From positions 3,906,001-3,970,000 of the forward strand of contig CBDEUR010000003.1 in the NCBI GenBank assembly GCA_965243345.1: 64,000 bases of DNA, given 5' to 3'. Origin of the DNA: Bin52 sp965243345. Its GTDB lineage: Bacteria > Pseudomonadota > Alphaproteobacteria > Thalassobaculales > Thalassobaculaceae. A program made the position numbers and the translations under genes. A model generated the notes under the pieces. That model worked only from the letters and a program-made list of their open reading frames with translations, made no database searches and was not told the DNA's origin. Below are positions 27,503 to 36,272 of the stretch, piece after piece; the stretch's first letter is position 1, and each line of letters opens with the position of its first letter.

Positions 27503-28233
27503 TCCTGTTCCCCGCCATCGATCTTGCCGACGGCCAGTGCGTGCGGCTGCTGCGCGGCGACATGGACCAGGCGACGGTCTACAACCCGCAGCCGGCCGAC
27601 CAGGCCGCCCGGTTTCGCGATGCCGGATGCCGGTGGATCCACGTTGTCGATCTCGACGGCGCGTTTTCCGGCCGGTCGGTGAACGGCGAAGCGGTCGAGG
27701 CAGTGATTTCGGCCGGGGTCCCGGTTCAGCTCGGCGGCGGGATCCGCACCATGGACGCGATCGGGAACTGGTTCGACCGCGGCGTTGCCCGGGTGGTGCT
27801 CGGGACAGCGGCGCTGCGCAACCCGGACCTCGTCCGCGAGAGCTGCCGCGCCTTCCCCGAGCGGATTGCCGTCGGTATCGACGCCCGCGATGGAATGGCG
27901 GCGGCACAGGGGTGGTCGGAGACGACCGAGATCAGGGCCGACACCCTCGCCCGGCGCTTCGAGGATTGCGGGGTAGCGGCACTGATCTTCACCGATATCG
28001 ACCGGGACGGTGCGCTTACCGGTCTCAACCTGCCAGCGACCGTGGCGCTTGCCGCGGCAGTCCAGGTCCCGGTCATTGCCTCCGGCGGCGTGTCGTCGAT
28101 CGACGACCTGATCGGGCTGGCCGCCTGCCGGGACTCCGGCGTCTGCGGCGTGATCTGCGGTCGTGCGCTGTACGACGGTCGGCTCGATCTCGCCGAGGGC
28201 CTGCGGGTTCTCGATGCGGACCGGTCATGCTGA
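27499..28233 (+). CDS. hisA: ProFAR isomerase HisA
   Basis: 244 residues. TIM-barrel isomerase, fourth step of histidine synthesis. The general base Asp is in FPAIDLADGQCVRL at the N-terminus; phosphate-binding loops are QLGGGIRTM and VIASGGVSS, and the acid Asp lies in FTDIDRDGALTG. Starts with GTG overlapping the GNAT stop. Confidence 0.96.
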   Translation: MILFPAIDLADGQCVRLLRGDMDQATVYNPQPADQAARFRDAGCRWIHVVDLDGAFSGRSVNGEAVEAVISAGVPVQLGGGIRTMDAIGNWFDRGVARVVLGTAALRNPDLVRESCRAFPERIAVGIDARDGMAAAQGWSETTEIRADTLARRFEDCGVAALIFTDIDRDGALTGLNLPATVALAAAVQVPVIASGGVSSIDDLIGLAACRDSGVCGVICGRALYDGRLDLAEGLRVLDADRSC

Positions 28234-28991
28234 CAACCCGGGTCATCCCCTGCCTCGACGTCAAGGACGGTCGGGTGGTCAAGGGGGTGAACTTTGTCAA
28301 CCTGATCGACGCCGGCGACCCGGTGGAACAGGCGCGGCTCTACGATGGCGAGGGCGCTGACGAACTGTGCTTCCTCGACATCACTGCGAGCAGCGACAAC
28401 CGGGAAACCCTGCTTGACGTGGTCAGCCGGACGGCGGACCAGTGCTTCATGCCGCTGACCGTGGGCGGCGGGGTGCGGACCACCGAGGACATCCGCCGCC
28501 TGCTGCTGGCGGGTGCCGACAAGGTCTCGATCAACACCGCGGCCGTCCGGCGTCCGGAGTTCGTGTGCGAAGCGGCGGAAAAGTTCGGTTCACAGTGCAC
28601 CGTGGTTGCTATCGACGCCAAGCGATCCCGGTCGGGACGGTTCGAGGTCTTCACCCATGGCGGACGCACCGAAACCGGGCTCGACGCCGTGGAGTGGGCG
28701 CGGCGCATGGTCGGTGCCGGGGCCGGCGAGATCCTGCTGACCTCGATGGACCGTGACGGAACCCGGGCCGGTTTTGACATCCCGCTCACCCGGGCGATCT
28801 CGGATGCGGCCCGGGTTCCCGTCATCGCGTCCGGCGGTGTCGGTGAACTCGACCATTTCGTCGAGGGTGTGCGCGAGGGAGGCGCTTCCGCCGTGCTCGC
28901 GGCATCGGTCTTTCATTTCGGGCAGTTCCGCATCAGGGAGGTCAAGGCGCACATGAAGTCGGCCGGCATCCCGGTGCGTCCGTCACCATGA
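28227..28991 (+). CDS. hisF: Imidazole glycerol phosphate synthase, cyclase subunit
   Basis: 254 residues. TIM-barrel partner of HisH. Catalytic Asp residues lie in IPCLDVKDGRVVKG near residue 11 and VVAIDAKRS near 130; phosphate loops LTVGGGVRTTED and VIASGGVGEL are clear. Overlaps hisA by seven bases. Confidence 0.97.
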   Translation: MLTTRVIPCLDVKDGRVVKGVNFVNLIDAGDPVEQARLYDGEGADELCFLDITASSDNRETLLDVVSRTADQCFMPLTVGGGVRTTEDIRRLLLAGADKVSINTAAVRRPEFVCEAAEKFGSQCTVVAIDAKRSRSGRFEVFTHGGRTETGLDAVEWARRMVGAGAGEILLTSMDRDGTRAGFDIPLTRAISDAARVPVIASGGVGELDHFVEGVREGGASAVLAASVFHFGQFRIREVKAHMKSAGIPVRPSP

Positions 28992-29317
28992 CAGGGCGCG
29001 CGCACCCCCTCGACGATCTGCTCCGGGTGATCGCATCACGCCGCGGCGGCGACCCCGATGCCTCCTACACCGCCCGGCTGCTGGCGCGCGGCACCCCGGA
29101 GATTGCCCGCAAGCTGGGCGAGGAGGCGGTGGAGACCATGATCGAGGCGCTATCGGGAACGCCGGAAGGCGTGGCGGCGGAAAGCGCCGACCTGCTCTAT
29201 CACCTGCTGGTGCTGTGGCAGGACGCCGGGGTTGATGCCGAACAGGTCTGGGCCATCCTCGAGCAGAGGTCCGGGACGTCCGGACTGGAGGAAAGGGCGT
29301 CCCGCGAGCAGGACTGA
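28988..29317 (+). CDS. hisE: Phosphoribosyl-ATP pyrophosphatase
   Basis: 109 residues. Second step of histidine synthesis; MazG-like all-alpha fold. Metal-binding Glu/Asp residues are in KLGEEAVETMIEAL and AESADLLYHLLVLW. Fused to nothing, unlike enteric HisIE. The start overlaps the hisF stop (ATGA). Last gene of the cluster. Confidence 0.95.
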   Translation: MTGRAHPLDDLLRVIASRRGGDPDASYTARLLARGTPEIARKLGEEAVETMIEALSGTPEGVAAESADLLYHLLVLWQDAGVDAEQVWAILEQRSGTSGLEERASREQD

Positions 29318-29713
29318 GCCGGGCCCGTGCCCTGGCAGGATTTGGCACCCGCATTCACACCACCGAACACATGCCCCGCGTCGGTCAGCGCGGGATGACC
29401 CTGGCTTGCGATCCAGCATGCTCGACCTGTCGCGCGATCAATCACGAGAGGTTGACTACTCCCCTTGCGGTTTCGACCGCAGGGCGCAGGGCCTCTTCGG
29501 AGGCCCATGCTGTTTCAGCGGGCAGTCATGCGCGCCGTTGTCCATGCGGGAAGGTCAAGTATTTCACGGCGCGGGTGTCGGGCACGCCGACGGACCAGTC
29601 CGGGCCTTGGCATCAGGACGTCTGTCGTCGCGCTTTCCGGCGCTGTCGGCCCCGGGTGGGCGTGTGTTTCGGGCATTTTCGAGCCATCCGATAACGGCAC
29701 CACCCGCGCCGCC
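29318..29713. other. Intergenic region between convergent hisE and gshB
   Basis: 396 bases with no gene I can support. It contains two tandem hairpins with TTCG loops (29467-29506) and a weaker CCCGCG/CGCGGG hairpin just upstream. Codon use of the small open frames across it looks random. Confidence 0.6.
29467..29506. terminator. Two tandem TTCG-loop hairpins
   Basis: GCGGT-TTCG-ACCGC (29467-29480) and GGGCCTC-TTCG-GAGGCCC (29489-29506), eight bases apart, both with perfect stems and the very stable UUCG tetraloop. They lie between convergent genes, so a bidirectional transcription stop is the simple explanation, although no long T-tract follows. A structured RNA is possible. Confidence 0.5.
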
Positions 29714-30655
29714 CTACATCCGCGCCTCGATGGCGTCCCAGATCATCCCTGCCACGTTGATGCCGTCGAACCGTCCCAGTTCCTGGATGCCGGTCGGCGA
29801 GGTGACATTGATCTCGGTAAGCCAGTCCCCGATCACGTCGATCCCGACAAACACCAGTCCGCGCTCGTGCAGTTCCGGTCCGATCTGCTCGCAGATCTCA
29901 TGGTCGCGCCGGGTCATCTCCCAGGGCTGCGGCTGGCCGCCGACATGCATGTTGGACCGCGCCTCGCCCTCGGCCGGGACCCGGTTGATAGCGCCGACCG
30001 CCTGTCCGTCGACGAGGATGATGCGCCGGTCGCCCTGGCGGACCTCCGGCAGGTAGCGCTGGACGATCAGCGGTTCCCGGTTGATGGTGCCGAACAGTTC
30101 CAGCAGCGCGTTCAGGTTCTCGTCCCCGGGACCGACGTGGAACACGCCGGCGCCCCCGTTGCCGAACAGCGGCTTGACGATGATGTCACGGTGGGTGTCG
30201 CGAAACCCGCGGACCTCCTCGACATCGCGCGTGATCAGGGTCGGCGGCATCAGCCCGGGAAAACCGGTCGAGAACAGCTTTTCCGGTGCGTTGCGGACCT
30301 GTGCCGGATCGTTGATCACCAGAGTGTCGGGCTGGAGTTGTTCAAGCACGTGGGTCGCGGTGATGTAGGACATGTCGAACGGCGGATCCTGGCGCATCAG
30401 GACCACGTCGACCTCGCTGGTGAGGTCCACCGTCCTGCGCTCGCCGAACGAAGAGTGGTTGCCGGCCACCCGGCGGACCGCAAGCGGCCGCGCCTTTGCC
30501 GTCACCTGCCGGTCGCGCCACGACAGGTTGTCCGGCAGGTAATGCAGCAGCTCGTGACCCCGGTCCTGCGCCTCGAGCGCCAGGGCAAAGGTGCTGTCTG
30601 CGTCGATGTCGATACCCTCGATCGGGTCCATCTGGATCGCGACGGTCAGGGTCAT
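29714..30655 (-). CDS. gshB: Glutathione synthetase
   Basis: 313 residues. ATP-grasp ligase joining gamma-glutamylcysteine and glycine. N-terminal VAIQMDPIEGIDIDADST is typical; VLMRQDPPFDMSYI, the ATP-grasp loop KPLFGNGGAGVF near residue 160 and the final substrate-binding NVTSPTGIQEL are all present. Start at 30655 is chosen by homology; the frame is open about 25 codons further. Confidence 0.95.
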   Translation of the reverse strand: MTLTVAIQMDPIEGIDIDADSTFALALEAQDRGHELLHYLPDNLSWRDRQVTAKARPLAVRRVAGNHSSFGERRTVDLTSEVDVVLMRQDPPFDMSYITATHVLEQLQPDTLVINDPAQVRNAPEKLFSTGFPGLMPPTLITRDVEEVRGFRDTHRDIIVKPLFGNGGAGVFHVGPGDENLNALLELFGTINREPLIVQRYLPEVRQGDRRIILVDGQAVGAINRVPAEGEARSNMHVGGQPQPWEMTRRDHEICEQIGPELHERGLVFVGIDVIGDWLTEINVTSPTGIQELGRFDGINVAGMIWDAIEARM

Positions 30656-30742
30656 GCAGGAAGGTCCGCTGCTGTCTCTTGTTTCACCCGGAAGCCGGCG
30701 GATCATGCGACGTGGTGCAGTCAGGCGCAACCGTGCGCAGGA

Positions 30743-31567
30743 TCAGTTGAGCCGTATCCGGCATCCTTCGCGCAACCGTGCGAGCTGGTAGCGTGCCGAA
30801 CCGGACAGCGAGCCTTGCTCGAGGCAGCGGGTGATCAGGTCGATTGCCGCCTGGTACCTGCCGAGCTGTGCGTTGCACACCGCCGACCTGGCCCAGATGC
30901 GCTCGTCATCGGGAGCAAGGATCATCATCCGCTCCAGGACGGCGCCGGCTTTTTCGCTGGAGTCGGTGGCTTCAAGACGCATGGCGGTATTGTTGAGCAG
31001 GCGCAGCACCACGTCGCGGTCGCAGACCCTCGCCGTCATCTGCGGGGAAAGACTGACCGCTTCCCGCTGCATCCTTGCGAGCAGGCCCCGAAGATCGGCG
31101 GCCGAGCAGTCCCGTCCGCCGGCAAACGGATCGAGGATCGACCGTAACGGGCCCACGGTGACGCGAACGAGAAAATGCCCCGGGAACGCCAGGCCTTCCG
31201 CATCCCAGCCCTGAGCGCGCGCGGCGTGAATGTAGAGAATGCCGAGAGCCACCGGCAGCCCCTTGCGCCGGTCCATCACCCGCATCAGGTTGGCATTCTG
31301 CAGGTCGTCGTAGTTGACGCTGTCTCCCTCGTAGCCGAGTTCGGTGCCGATGACGCGAGCCAGGCAGGAAACCGGTTCTGGCGCCTGCGCGACACAGCGC
31401 GCCACGCGATCCGACATGTCGTCGAGTTCCTGCAGGTACCGCCCGAGCGGGACCGCGGGCCGATCGAGGGCGGCGAGCGCGAGCGCGGTCTCGGCGATTG
31501 GCCACGGCGCGGTCCCGAGGCCGGCGGCCCTGCGCAGCATCGCGTCCGGGTTCGGTTCCCCGGTCAA
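30743..31567 (-). CDS. SirB1-family protein (transglutaminase-like core, TPR-like tail)
   Basis: 274 residues. The central part has the Transglut_core2/SirB1 signature: VNYDDLQNANLMRVMDRRKGLPVALGILY (in pieces) followed by GLAFPGHFLVRV, and a C-terminal TPR-like helix pair with AVLERMMILAPDDERIW. Function unknown; SirB1 relatives lack a confirmed activity. The TTG start at 31567 overlaps the upstream stop and has GGAAG seven bases upstream; ATG at 31540 is the alternative. Confidence 0.8.
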   Translation of the reverse strand: MTGEPNPDAMLRRAAGLGTAPWPIAETALALAALDRPAVPLGRYLQELDDMSDRVARCVAQAPEPVSCLARVIGTELGYEGDSVNYDDLQNANLMRVMDRRKGLPVALGILYIHAARAQGWDAEGLAFPGHFLVRVTVGPLRSILDPFAGGRDCSAADLRGLLARMQREAVSLSPQMTARVCDRDVVLRLLNNTAMRLEATDSSEKAGAVLERMMILAPDDERIWARSAVCNAQLGRYQAAIDLITRCLEQGSLSGSARYQLARLREGCRIRLN

Positions 31568-32160
31568 GGAGCTGCTTCCACCGTCACGTAGCTCACCACG
31601 TTCTCGACATACTGGATGTTGCCTGCATGCGACTTCACCCGGTCGAGCTCGTCCTGCGAACGCGCCGTCCCGAACAGGTAGACAGTCCCGTTGACGGTAT
31701 CGACGCTGTAGGCGATCGACCGTACGTGGGTGTCGAACAGCAGGCGGCTCTGCAGGGTCTTGGTCACGATGAGATCGCGTGCCCGGTCGAGAAGGGTTGT
31801 CGTATCCGTGACCTGCAATTCGTTGATGACTTCGAGAACCCCGTCGATCTGCCAGACCAGCCGGGTCGCCTCGAGACGGTCGTCCGGGGTCTCGACCGAT
31901 CCGGTGAGCAGGACACGGCCGTTCTCCACGGCGAGGGAAACCGCGCCGAAGAGGTCGACATCGCGCTGGAATAGGGCGTCGTTGATCCGGGCCCGGATCG
32001 CTATGTCCTCGACGGTCCTGCTGACCTCGTTCCTGACCGGGGCCGACTCGACGATGGCTGTGGCGGCGGCACCGGCATCGATCGTCATCTCGATCGGCGC
32101 ACACGCGGCCGCCATGAACAGGGCGATCGCTGCGGCACCCCACCGGGGTCTTGCTCTCAT
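31564..32160 (-). CDS. BON-domain outer-membrane lipoprotein
   Basis: 198 residues. Signal peptide ending in a lipobox (MAAAC, Cys20), so probably anchored in the envelope. Two BON domains follow (about 50-115 and 125-190), with GRVLLTGSVETPDDR and GTVYLFGTARSQDEL. Related in architecture to DolP/YraP, a division-linked outer-membrane lipoprotein; DolP genes also often lie near rsmI and LpoA genes. Start overlaps the rsmI stop by four bases. Confidence 0.85.
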   Translation of the reverse strand: MRARPRWGAAAIALFMAAACAPIEMTIDAGAAATAIVESAPVRNEVSRTVEDIAIRARINDALFQRDVDLFGAVSLAVENGRVLLTGSVETPDDRLEATRLVWQIDGVLEVINELQVTDTTTLLDRARDLIVTKTLQSRLLFDTHVRSIAYSVDTVNGTVYLFGTARSQDELDRVKSHAGNIQYVENVVSYVTVEAAP

Positions 32161-33086
32161 CCGGTGCTCCCCCCCGTCTGCGAGGATGTTTCCTGAAGCT
32201 CGATCGCACGCCGGTAGACACGTGTGCGGGCCGCGCCGGTGGCTTCCACAACACTGCGGACCGCATCGCGCAGCGTGCCGTCACGCAGCGCACTGCGCAA
32301 CAACTCGTCGATTTCCGCGTCCCCGATCCCGACAGGAGCGGGTGGTCCGAACAGCACCACCACTTCACCTCGTGGCGGACCCGCGTCCCGGTAATGGGCC
32401 AGCAACTCCGCGATACTGCCCTCTCGAACTTCCTCGTATACCTTGGTGAGCTCGCGCGCGACCACGACCTGCCGCCCTGCGAGCTCGAGTTCGGCATCGG
32501 CGAGCAGGGCCTGCAGCCTGCGCGCTGATTCGTGGAACACCAGGGTTGCCTGGAGTCCTGCGAGACTTGCGAGACAGGCGCGCCGGGCTGCGCGGCGGGG
32601 CGGCGGGAACCCGCCGAAGTAGAAGCTGTCCGTCGGCAACCCTGAAATCGCCAGCGCGGCGATCAACGCGGTCGGGCCCGGCACGATCGAAACCGAGATC
32701 CCGGCATCGCGACAGGCCCGGACCAGCCGGAAGCCCGGATCGGAAATTGCCGGCGTGCCGGCATCGCTCACCAGCGCGATGCACTCGCCCGTGGCAAGCC
32801 GCTCGAGGATCCGCGGGCGGACCCGGGCCGCATTGTGGTCGTGATAGGAGGCAAGCGGAGTTTCGAGCCCGTACGCCGCCATCAGGCGCCGGGTGACCCG
32901 GGTGTCCTCGCACAACACCAGGTCCACGGCTCCGAGCACCTCGACGGCACGGTGGCTGACATCGCCGAGATTGCCGATCGGCGTCGCAACCAGAGTGAGT
33001 CCTGCGGGCCGACAGCTCGTTGCGGACTCTGCAGTACACACGCGCACTTGCCTTGGGTTGCAGGTTCTGTACATCCTGATCCGCAA
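32157..33086 (-). CDS. rsmI: 16S rRNA (cytidine(1402)-2'-O)-methyltransferase
   Basis: 309 residues at most. Methylates C1402 of 16S rRNA. Tetrapyrrole-methylase fold with TLVATPIGNLGD at the N-terminus, LCEDTRVTRRLM, LVSDAGTPAISDPG and VPGPTALIAALAISGLP. The start is uncertain: the conserved part begins about 28 residues in. The yraN endonuclease-like gene that usually follows rsmI is absent here; a BON lipoprotein gene takes its place. Confidence 0.95.
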   Translation of the reverse strand: MRIRMYRTCNPRQVRVCTAESATSCRPAGLTLVATPIGNLGDVSHRAVEVLGAVDLVLCEDTRVTRRLMAAYGLETPLASYHDHNAARVRPRILERLATGECIALVSDAGTPAISDPGFRLVRACRDAGISVSIVPGPTALIAALAISGLPTDSFYFGGFPPPRRAARRACLASLAGLQATLVFHESARRLQALLADAELELAGRQVVVARELTKVYEEVREGSIAELLAHYRDAGPPRGEVVVLFGPPAPVGIGDAEIDELLRSALRDGTLRDAVRSVVEATGAARTRVYRRAIELQETSSQTGGSTG

Positions 33087-33128
33087 CTCTGTACCCGTGA
33101 TGGTCGCACCTGTCGAGCGGAGATGGAC

Positions 33129-34472
33129 ATGGCGCCCGCAACCGGAGTGTCGAGGCCCGGGTGGCGTGGAACGGTCCTGCTGGCAAGCGGTTTCCTGTCG
33201 ATGTTGCTGGGCGGCTGCGAGCTGCGCGGTTCCGGCAACGCCGGGCAGCGCCTGACCCAGCCCCCTGTCATCGTGGCGCCGGCGCCCGCACCGAAGGTTG
33301 TCGTCGAGGAACCCGCCAGGACCAGCGAACCGAAACCGGCTCGTATCGCGCTACTCGCGCCGATGACCGGACCGCGCGCGAGGCTGGGACGCTCGCTGCT
33401 CAATGCGGTGGAACTGGCCCTTTTCGAAACAGCGGACACGGACCTCGAGTTGCGGGTCTACGACACGCGCGGTGTTCCGGACGGAGCGCGCACGGTTGCA
33501 CTCGAGGCCATAGCGGACGGTGTGCGGATCATCCTCGGGCCGGTGTTCGGCACCTCGGCCGAGGCGGTGCGCCCGGTCGCGTCCGCGGCCGGCGTCAGCG
33601 TGATCAGTTTCTCCAACGACCGGACCATCGCCGGCGACGGGCTCTATGTTCTGGGAGTGCTGCCGGAACAGCAGGTCGATCGGGTCGTCAGGCTGGCGGC
33701 GCAGAACGGGCGGACCTCGCTCGGTGTGCTGGCTCCCCACGGCAAGTTTGGCCGCACGGTGACCGAGGCCGCGCAGCGAACCGCCGAGCAGGTGGGACTG
33801 TCGGTCACCCGCGTGCAGGGCTATGACCCGCAGGAGGCCGATCTCGAGGCGGTGGTGCGCGAGTTCGCGGAGTATGACCGCAGGAAACAGGCACTCGCGG
33901 ACGAGCGCTCCCTGTTGGCATCTCGCACGGATCCGGTCTCGCGCGCTGCCCTTCACCGGCTGCGCTCGATGGAGACCTTCGGGGCGCCGCCGTTCGATGC
34001 GGTGCTGCTGCCCACCGGTGGTCGCCATCTGCGTACGGTCGCCGCCCTGCTCGCCTACTACGACGTCGACCCGTCGCACGTGCAGTTCATCGGCACCTCG
34101 CTGTGGGGCGGAACCGAGGGGCTCGGTACCGAGCCGTCGCTGCGCGGCGGCTGGTTTGCCGCGGTTTCACCGGAACACCGCAGCCGGTTCCGCCAGCGGT
34201 TTGCCGCCCTGTTCGAGGCCGAGCCGCAGGAAATCGCATCCCAGGGGTACGATGCGATGCTGCTCGCGGTCACCCTGGCCGGAGCTGATGGTGACGGAAC
34301 CTTCAGTCACGACGTCCTGACCGATCCGGTCGGGTTTGCCGGTGTCGACGGCCTGTTCAGACTGTTGCCTGACGGCTCGAACCAGCGGGGCCTCGCGGTC
34401 ATGGAGGTTGGCGACCGGACGGTCACTGTCCTCGACCCGGCTCCGGAGCGATTTGAGCAGGGCCGGTTCTGA
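33129..34472 (+). CDS. Penicillin-binding protein activator (LpoA-like) lipoprotein
   Basis: 447 residues. Signal peptide with lipobox LLGGC (Cys30), a Pro/Ala-rich linker, and then a periplasmic type I substrate-binding fold from about residue 75 (ARIALLAPMTGPRA). Members of this family (LpoA/YraM) activate peptidoglycan synthases in E. coli; the alphaproteobacterial members are shorter and lack the N-terminal TPR region, as here. GGAG six bases upstream favours the ATG at 33129. Divergent from rsmI. Its end overlaps hemW by 50 bases. Confidence 0.85.
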   Translation: MAPATGVSRPGWRGTVLLASGFLSMLLGGCELRGSGNAGQRLTQPPVIVAPAPAPKVVVEEPARTSEPKPARIALLAPMTGPRARLGRSLLNAVELALFETADTDLELRVYDTRGVPDGARTVALEAIADGVRIILGPVFGTSAEAVRPVASAAGVSVISFSNDRTIAGDGLYVLGVLPEQQVDRVVRLAAQNGRTSLGVLAPHGKFGRTVTEAAQRTAEQVGLSVTRVQGYDPQEADLEAVVREFAEYDRRKQALADERSLLASRTDPVSRAALHRLRSMETFGAPPFDAVLLPTGGRHLRTVAALLAYYDVDPSHVQFIGTSLWGGTEGLGTEPSLRGGWFAAVSPEHRSRFRQRFAALFEAEPQEIASQGYDAMLLAVTLAGADGDGTFSHDVLTDPVGFAGVDGLFRLLPDGSNQRGLAVMEVGDRTVTVLDPAPERFEQGRF

Positions 34473-35640
34473 CCGTCTCGAGGTCCAGGTCGCGCAACAG
34501 CAGCGCCAGCACCGAATCCAGTCTCTGGCGCCCGGCGGCCGTCGCGCGCAGCCGCTCGCCGTCAAGCGCCAGGAACCCCTCTCCGGTCAGCAGGTCGAGC
34601 GTGTCGCGGTCCACCAGCGCCTCCAGCGGTCCTCCCGCAACGGACTCGAACCGGGACCGCGGCACCCCTTCGACCAGGCGCAGGCCCATCATCAGGATCT
34701 CGGTGACCTGCTGCCCGCGGTCGGGACGCGTGGTTTCCACCACCGCGTGGCCGTCGCGTTCAACCAGCTCGAGCCAGCGGGCCGGTGCCCGGTGGGTACG
34801 GGTGGCATGGATCCCGCCGCCCTGCAGCGAATGGCGGCCCCAGGCTCCCGGGCCGATCCCGATGTAGTCGGCCAGGCGCCAGTAGACAAGATTGTGACGA
34901 CACTCCGCGCCCGGGACCGCGTAGTTCGAGATCTCGTACGCCGGCAGGCCGGCCTCGTGCAGCATCTGCACCGTCGTTTCGTACAGGATGCCGCCCGTCC
35001 GGTCGCCCGGCATCACGAAGTCGCCGCGTGCGTGCGCGCGGTGGAACGCGGTGCCGGGCTCGATGGTGAGCTGGTAGAGCGAGACGTGTTCGCCGGCGAG
35101 CGCCAGGGCCCGGGCGAGCTCGGCGCGCCAGTCCGCCGGGGCCTGTTCCGGACGGGCGTAGATCAGGTCGAACGAGACCCGCGGGAACCGGGCATGGGCA
35201 ACCTCGAGCGCGGCAATCGCCTCGGCCGCGTCATGCCGGCGGCCCAGGAAGGCAAGGGCCCGGTCGTCGAGCGACTGCACGCCGACCGACACGCGATCGA
35301 CTCCCGCATCGCGGAACGCGGCGAAACGGCCGGCCTCGACCGAGGTCGGGTTGGCTTCAAGCGTGACCTCGAGCCCGGGTGTCACGGGCCACAGACCGCG
35401 TGCGGTCTCCAGTACGGCTGCGACCGTTCCGGGCTCCATGAGTGACGGGGTGCCGCCGCCGAAGAACACGCTCGCGAGCGTGCGGCCGGGAACCCGGGCC
35501 GCCATGGTGCGGAGCTCGTCCTGCAGGGCGCGTTGCCAGCGGCGGTGGTCGACCTCGGCAACCACGTGGCTGTTGAAGTCGCAGTAGGGACAGAGCGACA
35601 GGCAAAACGGCCAGTGGACGTACAGGCCGAGCTCTGCCAT
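34423..35640 (-). CDS. hemW: Radical SAM heme chaperone HemW
   Basis: 405 residues. Coproporphyrinogen III oxidase-like radical SAM protein; HemW binds heme rather than oxidising coproporphyrinogen. The cluster motif C13-x3-C17-x2-C20 lies in WPFCLSLCPYC; it lacks the extra Cys (C-x2-C-x-C) of HemN. FFGGGTPSLM is the GGT motif. Ends 50 bases inside the convergent LpoA-like gene. The start shares a base with the rdgB stop (TGATG). Confidence 0.93.
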   Translation of the reverse strand: MAELGLYVHWPFCLSLCPYCDFNSHVVAEVDHRRWQRALQDELRTMAARVPGRTLASVFFGGGTPSLMEPGTVAAVLETARGLWPVTPGLEVTLEANPTSVEAGRFAAFRDAGVDRVSVGVQSLDDRALAFLGRRHDAAEAIAALEVAHARFPRVSFDLIYARPEQAPADWRAELARALALAGEHVSLYQLTIEPGTAFHRAHARGDFVMPGDRTGGILYETTVQMLHEAGLPAYEISNYAVPGAECRHNLVYWRLADYIGIGPGAWGRHSLQGGGIHATRTHRAPARWLELVERDGHAVVETTRPDRGQQVTEILMMGLRLVEGVPRSRFESVAGGPLEALVDRDTLDLLTGEGFLALDGERLRATAAGRQRLDSVLALLLRDLDLETVRTGPAQIAPEPGRGQ

Positions 35641-36272
35641 CACGGGACGGGGAGCACCGTCTCGCACAGTCTTCGGAACGCGGCGGCGCGATGGCTGATG
35701 GCGTGTTTTCGTTCAGGTGCGAGTTCGCCGAAGGTGAGGTCGTGGCCGTCCGGCACGAATATCGGGTCGTAGCCGAAGCCCCCGGTGCCCCGCGGCGGCC
35801 AGGCGAGGTGGCCGCAAACCGTCCCCTCGACCGTTTCCACGTGACCGTCCGGCCAGGCGAGCGAGAGCGCGCAGACGAAGCGTGCGGCGCGGGAAACCGG
35901 TGCGCCCGCACTTCGGTCGCGTTCGGCCACGGCATCGTTGACCCGGTGCATCGCGTGGCCGAAATCCTTGCCGGGCCCGGCCCACCGGGCAGAGAACACG
36001 CCCGGGGCGCCGTCGAGTGCCGCAACCGCAAGACCGGAGTCATCGGCAAGCGCCGGGTGCCCGGACCCGCGGGCCGCGGCCAGGGCCTTGATCTCGGCAT
36101 TGCCCGCAAACGTCCGGGCGGTTTCTTCCGGTTCCGGGAGGCCGAGGGTTGCCGCCGGGACGAACTCGCAGTGGAGCGGTGCGAGCAGGTCGGCTATCTC
36201 GCGCACCTTGCCCGGGTTGTGGCTGGCGATGACCAGGGTCGTGCCGGCGAAGACTCGCGCCACGGCGTTCAC
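35640..36272 (-). CDS. rdgB: XTP/dITP diphosphatase RdgB
   Basis: 210 residues. Removes non-canonical purine triphosphates (Ham1 family). LVIASHNPGKVREI at the N-terminus is the NTP-binding motif; HPALADDSGLAVAALDGAPGVFSARWAG (in pieces) is the catalytic region, and GFGYDPIFVPDG follows. Coupled on both sides: to rph by ATGA and to hemW by TGATG. Confidence 0.96.
   Translation of the reverse strand: MNAVARVFAGTTLVIASHNPGKVREIADLLAPLHCEFVPAATLGLPEPEETARTFAGNAEIKALAAARGSGHPALADDSGLAVAALDGAPGVFSARWAGPGKDFGHAMHRVNDAVAERDRSAGAPVSRAARFVCALSLAWPDGHVETVEGTVCGHLAWPPRGTGGFGYDPIFVPDGHDLTFGELAPERKHAISHRAAAFRRLCETVLPVP

Noticed and set aside
29467..29481. T-arm-like sequence suggesting a tRNA or tmRNA end
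   Set aside because: The loop is four to six bases, not seven, and no acceptor, D or anticodon arm can be drawn around it.
29371..29694. Cys-rich 107-codon frame between hisE and gshB
   Set aside because: Cysteines are scattered without a known pattern and it runs through the two TTCG hairpins; random composition.
29232..31147. Long plus-strand open frames over hisE end, gshB and SirB1 genes
   Set aside because: Shadows of minus-strand coding regions, common in GC-rich DNA; they have no motifs.
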